Source: Pseudomonadota bacterium (GTDB taxonomy: Bacteria; Pseudomonadota; Gammaproteobacteria; Xanthomonadales; Xanthomonadaceae). Taken from it: 52,063 bases of DNA. Position numbers and translations under genes: made by a program. The notes beneath the pieces are model-generated. The model was given only the letters and a program-made list of their open reading frames with translations, was not told the DNA's origin and did no database searches. The stretch is from assembly GCA_023386795.1 (NCBI GenBank), contig JAEWJB010000079.1, positions 1-52,063 on the forward strand, written 5' to 3'. Positions 9,462 through 17,154 of the stretch are shown here, in pieces. The stretch's first letter is position 1, and each line of letters opens with the position of its first letter.

Positions 9462-10732
9462 GCCGGCACCGCCTGCTCGCAATCGCGGGTGGACAGCGCC
9501 TCCAGGGCATCGACGACACGCCGGGCACTGCGGATGCCGTCTTCATGGAAACCCCAGCCCCAGTAGGCGCCGGCAAACCAGGTCCGGCGGCGGCCCTGCA
9601 CCTCGTTCCAGCGCTGCTGGGCGCGCACCATGGCGTGGTCGTGCAGCGGGTGGGCGTAGTGGAGGCGGCGCAGGACCCGGCCGGGGTCGACGTCGCCGCT
9701 GCGGTTGAGGGTGACGATCAGCGGCGTGCGCACCGGCAGGTCTTGCAGCAGGTTCATGCAGTAGCTCACTGTGCAGGCGGCCGCGGGGTCGGCGGGCACG
9801 TGGGCGTTCCAGGCCGCCCAGGCCTGCCGCCGCCGCGGCAGCACGCGGGCGTCGGTATGCAGCAGCACCTCGTTGGGCTGGTAGCGGATCGCGCCGAGCA
9901 CCTCGTGCTCTACCGCATCCGCGTCGGCCAGCAGCGCCAGGGCCTGGTCGCTGTGGCAGGCGAGCACGACCTGGTCGAAGGTCTCGCGCCCCGCCGCGCT
10001 GTGCACCCGCACGCCCTGCGCATGCCGTTCCACGCCATGCACGGGGCAGCCAAGTCGTTCGTGCAGCTGCCACCGGCGGCGCAGGGCATCGACATAGCGC
10101 GCCGAGCCGCCTTGCACCACGCGCCACGGCGTGCGCCCGGTGGCCTGCAGCATCTGGTGGTTGGCCATGAACTGCACCAGGTAACGCGCCGGGAAATCGC
10201 GCACGCGATCGGTGGGCGAGGACCACAGTGCCGAGGCCATCGGCAGCAAGTGCTCATCGACGAATGCCTCGCCGTGGCGTTGCTCGCGCAGGTAATCGCC
10301 CAGCGTCGGGCCTTCGTCGTGGCCTTGCAGCAGGGCGGGCGCATCGCGGTAGAAGCGGCGCAGGTCGGCGAGCATGCCCCAGAAGCGCGGGGACACCAGG
10401 TTGCGCCGCTGGCAGAACAGGCCGGCCAGCGAGGTGGCGTTGTACTCCACGCCGGAGCGCTCGCTGTGCACCGAGAAGCTCATCGTGGTGGGCTGCGAAG
10501 CCACCTCGAGCGTGCGGAACAACGCGCTCAGCAGCGGATAGTGCTGCTCGTTGAAGACAATGAAGCCGGTATCGACCGCCAGCCGCTGGCCTTCGACCTC
10601 GATCTCATGCGTATGGGTATGGCCGCCGAAATGGTCGCCGGCCTCGAACAGCGTGACGTCGTGCGCACGCTGCTGCAGCCACCATGCGCTGGCCAGCCCG
10701 GCGATGCCCGAACCCAATACGGCAATGCGCAT
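9458..10732 (-). CDS. FAD-dependent amine-oxidase-like oxidoreductase (COG2907)
   Basis: A 424-aa flavoprotein with an N-terminal Rossmann dinucleotide-binding motif, MRIAVLGSGIAGLASAWWL, and an acidic strand end (LFEAGDHFGGHT), typical of flavin-containing amine oxidase and desaturase-like enzymes. The later VDTGFIVFN and GAYWGWGFHEDG segments are characteristic of COG2907. The substrate is unknown, but the constant association with DUF1365 and Cfa suggests a lipid acyl chain. ATG 10732 lies one base from the desaturase stop and gives the Rossmann motif at the very N-terminus; the longer frame to 10783 adds an unlikely Arg-rich leader. Confidence 0.9.
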   Translation of the reverse strand: MRIAVLGSGIAGLASAWWLQQRAHDVTLFEAGDHFGGHTHTHEIEVEGQRLAVDTGFIVFNEQHYPLLSALFRTLEVASQPTTMSFSVHSERSGVEYNATSLAGLFCQRRNLVSPRFWGMLADLRRFYRDAPALLQGHDEGPTLGDYLREQRHGEAFVDEHLLPMASALWSSPTDRVRDFPARYLVQFMANHQMLQATGRTPWRVVQGGSARYVDALRRRWQLHERLGCPVHGVERHAQGVRVHSAAGRETFDQVVLACHSDQALALLADADAVEHEVLGAIRYQPNEVLLHTDARVLPRRRQAWAAWNAHVPADPAAACTVSYCMNLLQDLPVRTPLIVTLNRSGDVDPGRVLRRLHYAHPLHDHAMVRAQQRWNEVQGRRRTWFAGAYWGWGFHEDGIRSARRVVDALEALSTRDCEQAVPA

Positions 10733-10733
10733 G

Positions 10734-11696
10734 TCAGTGCCTCGCCTTGGCCAGCACCCAGTCCGGGATCGGCTTGAGGCCACGCACCAGCCCCATCGCC
10801 GCCATCAGCCGGAGCCCGTACCAGGTCAGGTCGATCTCCCACCAGCGGAAGCCCTGGCGCACGGTGCCCGGGTAGAAATGGTGGTTGTTGTGCCAGCCCT
10901 CGCCGAAGGTCAGCAGCGCCAGCCAGAGGTTGTTGCGGCTGTCGTCGCGCGTCTGGAAGCGGCGACGGCCAAAGCGGTGCGCCAGCGAGTTGATCGTTAC
11001 CGTGGCATGGAACAGCACGATCGTGGAGACGAAGAAGCCCCACACGAGCAGCTGTGGCCCGGAGGTGTGCAGCTGCGGCGCCACGTGCGCGAGCAGGCTG
11101 CCGAGCGCGTAGAGCCCGGCGGCGAGCGCCAGCGGCACGGCGGTGTCGAAGCGGTCCAGCCAGCGCAGCTCGGGGTAGCTGGCCAGGTCGGGCACGCGGC
11201 GCAGGTCGGTGCGGAACGCCTCGCGGGTGAGGAACCACCCCATGTGGCTCCACCAGAATCCGCGCGCGCGCGGCGAATGCGGGTCGGCGGGCTGGTCGGC
11301 ATGGCGATGGTGGTGGCGGTGGTGCGCGGCCCACCACAGGGGGCCGCGCTGGACGCTCGCAGCGCCGATCACCGCGAACACGAACTGGACGCCCCGTGAC
11401 GCCTGGAAGGTGCGATGCGAGAAGTAGCGGTGGTAGAACGCGGTGATCGCGAACATGCGCAATGCATACAGCGCGGCGGCCACCGCCACCGCGGTCCAGG
11501 ACACGCCCACCCAGAGCACGCCCAGGCAACCCAGGTGCAGGACGAGGAACGGCACGGCGCGCGCCCAGTCGATGCGGCGGTCGTCGGCGCTGGCGGCGGC
11601 GTCGGCATGCAGGTCGATGTCGGCCGTGTCGATCCATCGCCGCAGGAACCGGGGCAGGGGCCTGCGGTGGGGGACGGCGGGGGTAGGACGGGCCAT
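10734..11696 (-). CDS. Membrane fatty-acid desaturase (acyl-CoA delta-9 type)
   Basis: A 320-aa membrane-bound di-iron desaturase with all three histidine boxes: HRYFSH (about residue 89), HHRHHH (about 125) and EGWHNNHH (about 265), separated by hydrophobic pairs that would form four membrane helices. The family inserts double bonds into acyl-CoA or phospholipid acyl chains using O2. It is the first gene of the seven-gene leftward operon. Its leader holds one arm of the mirrored promoter pair, with the predicted transcription start about 20 bp before the ATG. An unsaturated acyl chain would be the natural substrate for the CFA-type enzymes encoded downstream. Confidence 0.93.
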   Translation of the reverse strand: MARPTPAVPHRRPLPRFLRRWIDTADIDLHADAAASADDRRIDWARAVPFLVLHLGCLGVLWVGVSWTAVAVAAALYALRMFAITAFYHRYFSHRTFQASRGVQFVFAVIGAASVQRGPLWWAAHHRHHHRHADQPADPHSPRARGFWWSHMGWFLTREAFRTDLRRVPDLASYPELRWLDRFDTAVPLALAAGLYALGSLLAHVAPQLHTSGPQLLVWGFFVSTIVLFHATVTINSLAHRFGRRRFQTRDDSRNNLWLALLTFGEGWHNNHHFYPGTVRQGFRWWEIDLTWYGLRLMAAMGLVRGLKPIPDWVLAKARH

Positions 11697-11724
11697 GGGG
11701 ATCTCGGGTGCGCTGTTGTCCTCC

Positions 11725-11753
11725 TTTACGGGCCGGGCCGGCGAATGGATGCA
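11725..11753 (-). promoter_or_regulatory. Predicted ECF-sigma promoter of the lipid operon
   Basis: Read on the minus strand: TGCATCC, a 16-base spacer, then CGTAAA, ending 28 bases before the desaturase ATG. The same two boxes with the same spacing occur in opposite orientation in front of the sigma gene. This is the expected pattern for an autoregulated ECF factor that also drives the divergent operon. It resembles the TGATCC/CGTATA-type promoters reported for RpoE-ChrR family sigma factors. Function is inferred from symmetry and position. Confidence 0.72.
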
Positions 11754-11764
11754 CCTGCCGTCGC

Positions 11765-11793
11765 TGCATCCATTCCGTCCGCCGGCCCGTATA
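11765..11793 (+). promoter_or_regulatory. Predicted autoregulatory promoter of the sigma-chrR operon
   Basis: TGCATCC, a 16-base spacer, then CGTATA. It is the mirror copy of the leftward element; 22 of 29 aligned positions match, and the two -35 boxes are 11 bases apart. The predicted transcript would start near 11800 and give a leader of about 30 or 85 bases, depending on which sigma-factor start is used. Confidence 0.72.
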
Positions 11794-11884
11794 GCGGGAA
11801 GACTCTTTCCCTCCCCTGCACCCGCCCGCGATGTACCCTCCTTCCCGCCACCCCGCGCCCAACGCCTTCGAGGCCGCCCGGATC

Positions 11885-12460
11885 ATGTCCAGCTCCGCTC
11901 CATCGACGAACGAGTCCAGGGACTGGGCGCAGGACATCGATGCGGTGGCCCGGCTGCGCGACCGCGAAGGCTTCATGCGCATCTACGACCATTTCATGCC
12001 GCGGTTGTGCGTGTACCTGCGCGGGCTGGGCGCGCCGGAGGGCATGGCTGAGGAGCTGGCGCAGGAGAGCCTGCTGCGGTTGTGGCAGCGCGCAGCGCAA
12101 TTCGATCCCGCGCGCAGTGCGTTGAGCACCTGGTTGTTCCGCATCGCGCGCAATCTCCACATCGACCGCGTCCGCCACGAGCAGGCGTGGCGGCATGCGC
12201 AGGAGGTGGTCGAGTGCGCCGCCGCGCTCGACGTACCGGAGGCTGGCTCCAGCGCCGAACAGTTCGCCGACCACGCGCGCCTGCGCCAGCGCATCAACGA
12301 GCTGCCCGCGGTGCAGGCGCGTCTGATGCGCATGGCCTATTTCGAGGCCAAGAGCCAGCACGAGATCGCCACGGCGCTCGACATGCCGCTGGGCACGGTG
12401 AAATCGCACCTGCGCCGGGCTTTCCTGCGGCTGCAGGCACGCATCGGGGGGCAGGCATGA
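11885..12460 (+). CDS. rpoE: ECF RNA polymerase sigma factor, RpoE (ChrR-associated) type
   Basis: A 191-aa group IV sigma factor. Region 2 is seen in AEELAQESLLRLWQRAAQFD and STWLFRIARNLHIDRVR. Region 4 is the helix-turn-helix EIATALDMPLGTVKSHLRRA near the C-terminus. The partner encoded immediately downstream (ATGA overlap) is a ChrR-type zinc anti-sigma, placing this in the ECF11-like group that responds to singlet oxygen and organic peroxides in Rhodobacter and Caulobacter relatives. An in-frame ATG at 11831 would add 18 residues. Neither start has a strong Shine-Dalgarno; the GAGG upstream of 11885 is 11 bases away, so the start is moderately certain. The target promoters are probably the two boxes between this gene and the desaturase. 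Confidence 0.92.
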   Translation: MSSSAPSTNESRDWAQDIDAVARLRDREGFMRIYDHFMPRLCVYLRGLGAPEGMAEELAQESLLRLWQRAAQFDPARSALSTWLFRIARNLHIDRVRHEQAWRHAQEVVECAAALDVPEAGSSAEQFADHARLRQRINELPAVQARLMRMAYFEAKSQHEIATALDMPLGTVKSHLRRAFLRLQARIGGQA

Positions 12461-13122
12461 ACCCCCACCATCACCTGCACGAGTCGACCCTTGTGGCCTT
12501 TGCGGCGGGCGCGCTCTCGCCCGCGCTCGCGGTGGTGGCCAGCACCCACCTGTCGCAGTGCGCGCATTGCCGGCGCCAGCTCGGCGAGGCCGAAGCCATC
12601 GGCGCGGTGCTGCTGGAGCAGGCCCATCACGACACCTATGCCGGCACCCGGCGCGAGGCGTTGCGCGAGCGCATGCTTGCGCAGCTGGAAGCGCCGGTGG
12701 CGACGCCGGCCGCGCGGGTGACCGCACCGCCGCCGGCCGTGGACGCCGACACGTTGCCGGCGAGCCTGCATCCGTATTTCGGCACGTCCTATCGTGCGCT
12801 GCGCTGGCGCTGGATGGCGCCCGGCGTGCATTGCCTGCGCGCGGCGGGAATGCCGGAGCTGATCATGCTGAAGATCGCGCCGGGGAAATCGTTGCCGATG
12901 CACAGCCACGGCCGCAGCGAGCTGACGCAGATCCTGCAGGGGGCCTATCACGATGCGCTCGGCCAGTTCGCACCGGGCGACATGGCCGACCTGGACCACG
13001 AGATCGAACACCAGCCGGTGACCGCGCCGGGTGTTCCCTGCATTTGCGTGTCGGCGCTGGACGCGCCGTTGGTGTTCAGCGGCTGGCTCGCCCGCAAGAT
13101 CCAGCGCTTCGTGGAATTGTGA
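12457..13122 (+). CDS. chrR: ChrR-type zinc anti-sigma factor with cupin domain
   Basis: A 221-aa protein that would hold the ECF sigma inactive until stress. The N-terminal zinc anti-sigma (ZAS) domain has His6, His31, Cys35 and Cys38 in HLSQCAHC, the same positions as the zinc ligands described for Rhodobacter sphaeroides ChrR. The C-terminal cupin domain contains MHSHGRSELTQILQG, with His149, His151 and Glu155 as likely metal ligands; this domain is needed for the singlet-oxygen response in Rhodobacter. The start codon overlaps the sigma stop (ATGA). A strong GC hairpin follows the stop. Confidence 0.93.
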   Translation: MNPHHHLHESTLVAFAAGALSPALAVVASTHLSQCAHCRRQLGEAEAIGAVLLEQAHHDTYAGTRREALRERMLAQLEAPVATPAARVTAPPPAVDADTLPASLHPYFGTSYRALRWRWMAPGVHCLRAAGMPELIMLKIAPGKSLPMHSHGRSELTQILQGAYHDALGQFAPGDMADLDHEIEHQPVTAPGVPCICVSALDAPLVFSGWLARKIQRFVEL

Positions 13123-13125
13123 CGT

Positions 13126-13147
13126 GGGGCGGGCGCTTGCCCGCCCC
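13126..13147. terminator. GC hairpin between convergent chrR and yeiP
   Basis: A perfect 9-bp stem (GGGGCGGGC / GCCCGCCCC) with a GCTT loop, sitting 3 bases after the chrR stop and 11 bases before the convergent yeiP stop. There is no clear T-run on either side, so it may act as a weak bidirectional terminator or transcript-end stabiliser. Confidence 0.5.
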
Positions 13148-13158
13148 CGTTCCCGGAC

Positions 13159-13725
13159 TCAGTCCGCGCGCCCGCCGAATTCGCCGGTGGTGGTGTTCAC
13201 CAGGATGCGTTCGCCGTTGGTGATGTACTCCGGCACCATGATCTCGATGCCCGTGTTGAGCTTGGCCGGCTTGGGCCGCTTGGTCGCCGTGCCGCCCTTG
13301 AGCTCCGGCGGCGTGTCGACCACTTCCAGCGTCACGTGCTGCGGCATCTGCACCGCCACCGGCTGGTCGTCGATCACCTGCACGTACAGGCCGGTGAGCC
13401 CGTCGGTGATATAGCCGGCGTCATCGCCGATCACGTCGGCATCCAGCGTGTACGGGGTGTAGTCCTCGTCGTCGAGGAACACGAACGCCTCGCCGTCCTT
13501 GTAGGAGAACGTGGCCTGGCGACGCAGCAGTTCCACCTCGGTCAGGTTGTCGTCGGCATCGAAGCTGGCGTCCAGCTTGGTGCCGCCCGGCACGCTGTAC
13601 ATGATGAAGCGAAAGCGCACATTGCCGCCGCGGCCCTGCGGCGAGCTGCGCTCGATGTCGCGGATCTGGTACACGCCGTTGTTGTATTCGACGACGTTGC
13701 CCTTCTTGATGTCGTTGGCTTTCAT
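13159..13725 (-). CDS. yeiP: Elongation factor P-like protein YeiP (EfpL)
   Basis: A 188-aa three-domain EF-P paralogue that binds ribosomes and helps relieve stalling. It carries the YeiP-type sequence MKANDIKKGNVVEYNNG, the EDYTPYTLDADVI block in the second domain, and the C-terminal GGRAD ending found in E. coli YeiP. The domain-I tip reads SSPQGRGGN, with Arg32 where EF-P has its modified lysine. This marks it as the EfpL branch, which acts without lysine or rhamnosyl modification. It is monocistronic as far as can be seen, convergent with chrR, and 30 bp upstream of the SDR stop on the same strand. Confidence 0.92.
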   Translation of the reverse strand: MKANDIKKGNVVEYNNGVYQIRDIERSSPQGRGGNVRFRFIMYSVPGGTKLDASFDADDNLTEVELLRRQATFSYKDGEAFVFLDDEDYTPYTLDADVIGDDAGYITDGLTGLYVQVIDDQPVAVQMPQHVTLEVVDTPPELKGGTATKRPKPAKLNTGIEIMVPEYITNGERILVNTTTGEFGGRAD

Positions 13726-13755
13726 GTCAGGAATTCTTGGAGGGAGGAACAGGGG

Positions 13756-14526
13756 TTACTTGGCCGCCAGGCGCACGGCGCCATCCAGGCGGATGGTTTC
13801 GCCGTTGAGGTAGCGGTTGCGCAGGATGAAGGCGACGGTGTCGGCGAACTCGTCCGGCTGGCCCAGGCGCGAGGGGAACGGGATGGAGGCCGACAGCGAC
13901 TGCTGCACCGCCTCGGGCATGCCATCGACCATCGGCGTCCAGAAGATGCCCGGTGCGATCGTCATCACCCGGATGCCAAAGCGCGACAGTTCGCGTGCCA
14001 TCGGCAGCGTCATGCCGACCACGCCGCCCTTGGAAGCGGAATAGGCGGCCTGGCCGACCTGGCCTTCGTACGCAGCCACGGAGGCGGTATTGACGATCAC
14101 CCCGCGCTCGCCGTCTTCGCCGGCGGCGTTGTGCTGCATCACGTCGGCCGCGGCCTTGGCGACATTGAAGCTGCCCACCAGGTTGACCAGCACGGTGTTG
14201 CGGAAGGTCGCCAGCGGCATCGGCGCTTCCTTGCCCAGTACGCGGCCGGCGCCGAGGATGCCGGCGCAGTTGACCAGCGTGTTGAGGCCGCCGAGGAAGG
14301 CCGCCGCTTCGGCCACGTTCGCGGCGACCTGCGCCTCGTCGGTGACATCGGTGCGGAAGTAGCGGGCGTGGTTTTCGCCGAGCTGCGCCGCGGCCGCGGC
14401 GGCCTTGTCGTCGTTGACGTCGAACAGCGCCACGCGGCCGCCTTCGGCGACCAGGCGCGCGGCCACCGACAGGCCCAGGCCGGAGACGCCGCCAGTGACG
14501 ATCGCGCGTACGGATTCAGGCTGCAT
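13756..14526 (-). CDS. SDR oxidoreductase, 3-hydroxyacyl-CoA dehydrogenase type II-like
   Basis: A 256-aa classical short-chain dehydrogenase. It has the cofactor motif TGGVSGLG near the N-terminus, NCAG (about residue 88), and the catalytic YSASK. The sequence VRAIVTGGVSGLGLSVAARLV and the C-terminal GETIRLDGAVRL resemble HSD10/type II 3-hydroxyacyl-CoA dehydrogenases of fatty-acid and branched-chain amino-acid catabolism. ATG 14526 was chosen because the longer version starts at a TTG with no ribosome site. The acyl-CoA catabolic genes further upstream (mvaB, liuC) are consistent with this role, but the GGDEF/EAL gene lies between them. Confidence 0.85.
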   Translation of the reverse strand: MQPESVRAIVTGGVSGLGLSVAARLVAEGGRVALFDVNDDKAAAAAAQLGENHARYFRTDVTDEAQVAANVAEAAAFLGGLNTLVNCAGILGAGRVLGKEAPMPLATFRNTVLVNLVGSFNVAKAAADVMQHNAAGEDGERGVIVNTASVAAYEGQVGQAAYSASKGGVVGMTLPMARELSRFGIRVMTIAPGIFWTPMVDGMPEAVQQSLSASIPFPSRLGQPDEFADTVAFILRNRYLNGETIRLDGAVRLAAK

Positions 14527-14598
14527 GAGGAAGGAAAAGTCCGGAAACAAAGAAGCGCGATTCTAGCCCAAGCCCTGCCGGCGCCGTGCTGCGCGGCA

Positions 14599-17154
14599 TC
14601 AAGGCGTGAGCTGGGGCAGCTGCAGTTCTTCCAGGCGGCGGGCGAATTCGTCGGGCGGCAGGCCGGGCGCGAACAGGAACCCCTGGCCCACCGGTACCCC
14701 GAGCTTGAGCAGGAACTGCCGCTGCGCCTCCGACTCCACGCCCTCGGCCACCAGCCCCAACCCCAGGCTGCGGGCGATGCCGCACACCGCCTCGCATACC
14801 GCCACGTCCGAGCGGTTGCCCGGCACGCCTTCCACGAACAGCTGGCTCAGCTTGAGCCCGTGGATCGGCAGCCGGCGCAGGTAGTTCAACGCGCTGTAGC
14901 CTTCGCCGAAATCGTCGATGGTCAGCACCACGCCCATGTCGCGCAGGTCGGCGAAGGTCTGCAGGGTGGACGGCGCGTCCTCGATCAGCACGCGCTCGGT
15001 GAATTCCAGCTCCAGCGCCGAACCGGGCAGGTCGAACTCGGCGAGCGCCTCGCGCACCTGCTCGGCCAGGTCTTCGCCGACGAACTGGCGGTAGGAGACG
15101 TTGATCGCCACGCGCACCACGCCCAGGCCCTGGTCCAGCCATTCGCGCACCTGCCGGCAGGCCTCGTGCAGCACCCAGCGTCCGATGCGCACGATGTCGC
15201 CGGTGCTTTCGGCATGGCTGATGAAAAGGTCCGGCCGCAGCTCGCCGAGCTGGTGGTTCTGCCAGCGGATCAGCGCCTCGGCCGCCACGACCCGGCCGTG
15301 CCGCAGGTCCACCTGCGGCTGGTAGACCAGGCGGAATTCCTCGTGGTCGGCGGCCCGGCGCAGCTGCGATTCGATCTGCAGGCGGTCCTGCTGCGCGCGC
15401 GCCAGGTCCGCGCTGAAGGTCTGCCAGCCGTTGCGGGTGCGACGCTTGCAGTCGTACATCGCCATGTCCGCGTTCTGGATCAGCTGCTGCGGGCGCGTGC
15501 CGTCCTGCGGAGCGCGCGCGATACCGATGCTGGCGGTGACGGAGAACTCGTCCTTGCCGAAGCGGAAGGGCGCCACGAAGGCCTCGGTGATGGCCTGCGC
15601 CAGGCGCTCGGGCTGGTCGGCCAGGTCGCGGGTGTCGCAGACCACCAGGAACTCGTCGCCGCCGAAACGCGCGATCAGCCCTTCGGTGCCCACCGCGCGC
15701 GAGATGCGCTGGGTCGCCTCGATCAGCAGTTCGTCGCCGGCGTTGTGGCCGAGCACGTCGTTGATGGTCTTGAAGCGGTCCAGGTCGATGTAGAGCACCG
15801 CGACCTTGGCGTGGGTGGGGTTGGACAGCCGCGCGGCGAGATCGCTCAGCGCCGCGTCGCGGTTCATGATGCCGGTCAGCGGGTCGGTGCGGGCCTGGAT
15901 GCGCAGCGTCTCCTCGGTCTGCTTGCGCTCGGTGATGTCCTGCAAGGTGCCGGCGATGCGCGTGGAGGCCAGGTCGCCGCTCTCCACCTCGCCGATCATC
16001 CGCACCCAGAACGAATGCCCGTCGCCACGCTGGCCCTGCAGCTCCAGCTCGAAGCCGGACTGGCGCGCGACCGCTTCGATCAGCGCCGCTTCCAGCCGCG
16101 TCTGGTGGTCCCCGCGCAGGCAGGCCAGCAGCTGGGTCATGGTCTGCGGCGCGTCCGGCTGGCCGAGGATGCGCAGCGACTCTTCGGTGAGGTAAAGGCG
16201 CTGCTGGCTGCGGTTCCACTCCCAGCCGCCGATGTGCGCCAGCGACTGTGCCCGGTCGAAGATCGCGCTGTCGCGCTTGAGCTCGGTGATGTCGGAGAAC
16301 AGTGCGAAGGCGTGGTCGGGCTGGTCGCGGCCGGTGGAAAACACCGGAACCGAGGTGACCGAGATCCAGATCATCCGTCCCTTCGGCCGGTGGTACAGGC
16401 CCATCGTGGTGCTGGCGATGATCTGCCCTTCGGCGAATGCGCGGCTCATCGGCCACTGCTCGCGCGGCAGGTGGCGGCCGTGTTGGTCCACGATCACCCA
16501 GTCGTCCGGCTGCAGCAGGTCGCCCAGCGATTCGTTGCCGGTGACGCCCAGGATGCGGTGCGCGGCCGGGTTGGCCGAGACGATGCGGCGGTCGTGGTCG
16601 AACAGCACCACGCCCTTGTCGATGGATTCCATCAGCAGCCGGTAGCGCGATTCGGCCTGCCAGCGTCCGCTGAGGTCGCGCGCCACCGCCACGATGCAGG
16701 GCTTGCCATCGAACTGGAAGCCGGCCGAGTGCACTTCCACCGGGAAGCGGCTGCCGTCCCCGCGCATGTTGGTGACTTCGATGACGTAGGTCTCGCCGCG
16801 CTTGAGCGTTTCCCACACGGGGTCGAGGTGGTCGCGCGGCAGGTCCGGGTTGAGCAGCTCGATCGGCTGCCCGACGATGGCCTCGCGCGGGCGCTGGTAG
16901 GCCGCGATGCCGGCCTTGTTGAGGTCCAGCACGATGCCGGTTTCGCTGAGGATGCTCACCGGGTCGGGCACGGCATCGAAGAGCGCCTCGTAACGCATGT
17001 GCGAGGAATGCAGCGCTTCGGCGCAACGCGCCAGCAGGGGGGCGGCGGGGTCGTCCGGGTGGACGGCGAGGAAGCGCTCGATCTCGGCCAGCGTGTCCGC
17101 CGGCGTGATGTCCACACCGGGATCCGCCGAGCCGGAACGGGCGCCGGCGTTCAT
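14599..17154 (-). CDS. Triple-PAS GGDEF-EAL c-di-GMP signalling protein
   Basis: An 851-aa cytoplasmic protein with no membrane segment visible. Three PAS domains lie at about residues 52-165, 168-292 and 300-412; the last two end in DITELK and DITERK. The GGDEF domain (about 420-590) has an intact RFGGDEF at 498-502 but no RxxD inhibitory site just upstream. The EAL domain (about 600-848) has EAL at 626-628, INVS, LEFTE, DDFGEG and AEGVE, so the metal-binding set looks largely preserved; the usual KID is KLS here. It may therefore both make and degrade c-di-GMP under PAS control. Its ATG overlaps the mvaB stop by 4 bp, so it is expressed with a leucine-catabolism gene. Confidence 0.93.
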   Translation of the reverse strand: MNAGARSGSADPGVDITPADTLAEIERFLAVHPDDPAAPLLARCAEALHSSHMRYEALFDAVPDPVSILSETGIVLDLNKAGIAAYQRPREAIVGQPIELLNPDLPRDHLDPVWETLKRGETYVIEVTNMRGDGSRFPVEVHSAGFQFDGKPCIVAVARDLSGRWQAESRYRLLMESIDKGVVLFDHDRRIVSANPAAHRILGVTGNESLGDLLQPDDWVIVDQHGRHLPREQWPMSRAFAEGQIIASTTMGLYHRPKGRMIWISVTSVPVFSTGRDQPDHAFALFSDITELKRDSAIFDRAQSLAHIGGWEWNRSQQRLYLTEESLRILGQPDAPQTMTQLLACLRGDHQTRLEAALIEAVARQSGFELELQGQRGDGHSFWVRMIGEVESGDLASTRIAGTLQDITERKQTEETLRIQARTDPLTGIMNRDAALSDLAARLSNPTHAKVAVLYIDLDRFKTINDVLGHNAGDELLIEATQRISRAVGTEGLIARFGGDEFLVVCDTRDLADQPERLAQAITEAFVAPFRFGKDEFSVTASIGIARAPQDGTRPQQLIQNADMAMYDCKRRTRNGWQTFSADLARAQQDRLQIESQLRRAADHEEFRLVYQPQVDLRHGRVVAAEALIRWQNHQLGELRPDLFISHAESTGDIVRIGRWVLHEACRQVREWLDQGLGVVRVAINVSYRQFVGEDLAEQVREALAEFDLPGSALELEFTERVLIEDAPSTLQTFADLRDMGVVLTIDDFGEGYSALNYLRRLPIHGLKLSQLFVEGVPGNRSDVAVCEAVCGIARSLGLGLVAEGVESEAQRQFLLKLGVPVGQGFLFAPGLPPDEFARRLEELQLPQLTP

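Noticed and set aside
14599..17154. Reading the GGDEF-EAL protein as an enzymatically dead receptor
   Set aside because: GGDEF and the main EAL metal-site motifs are intact, so inactivity cannot be inferred.
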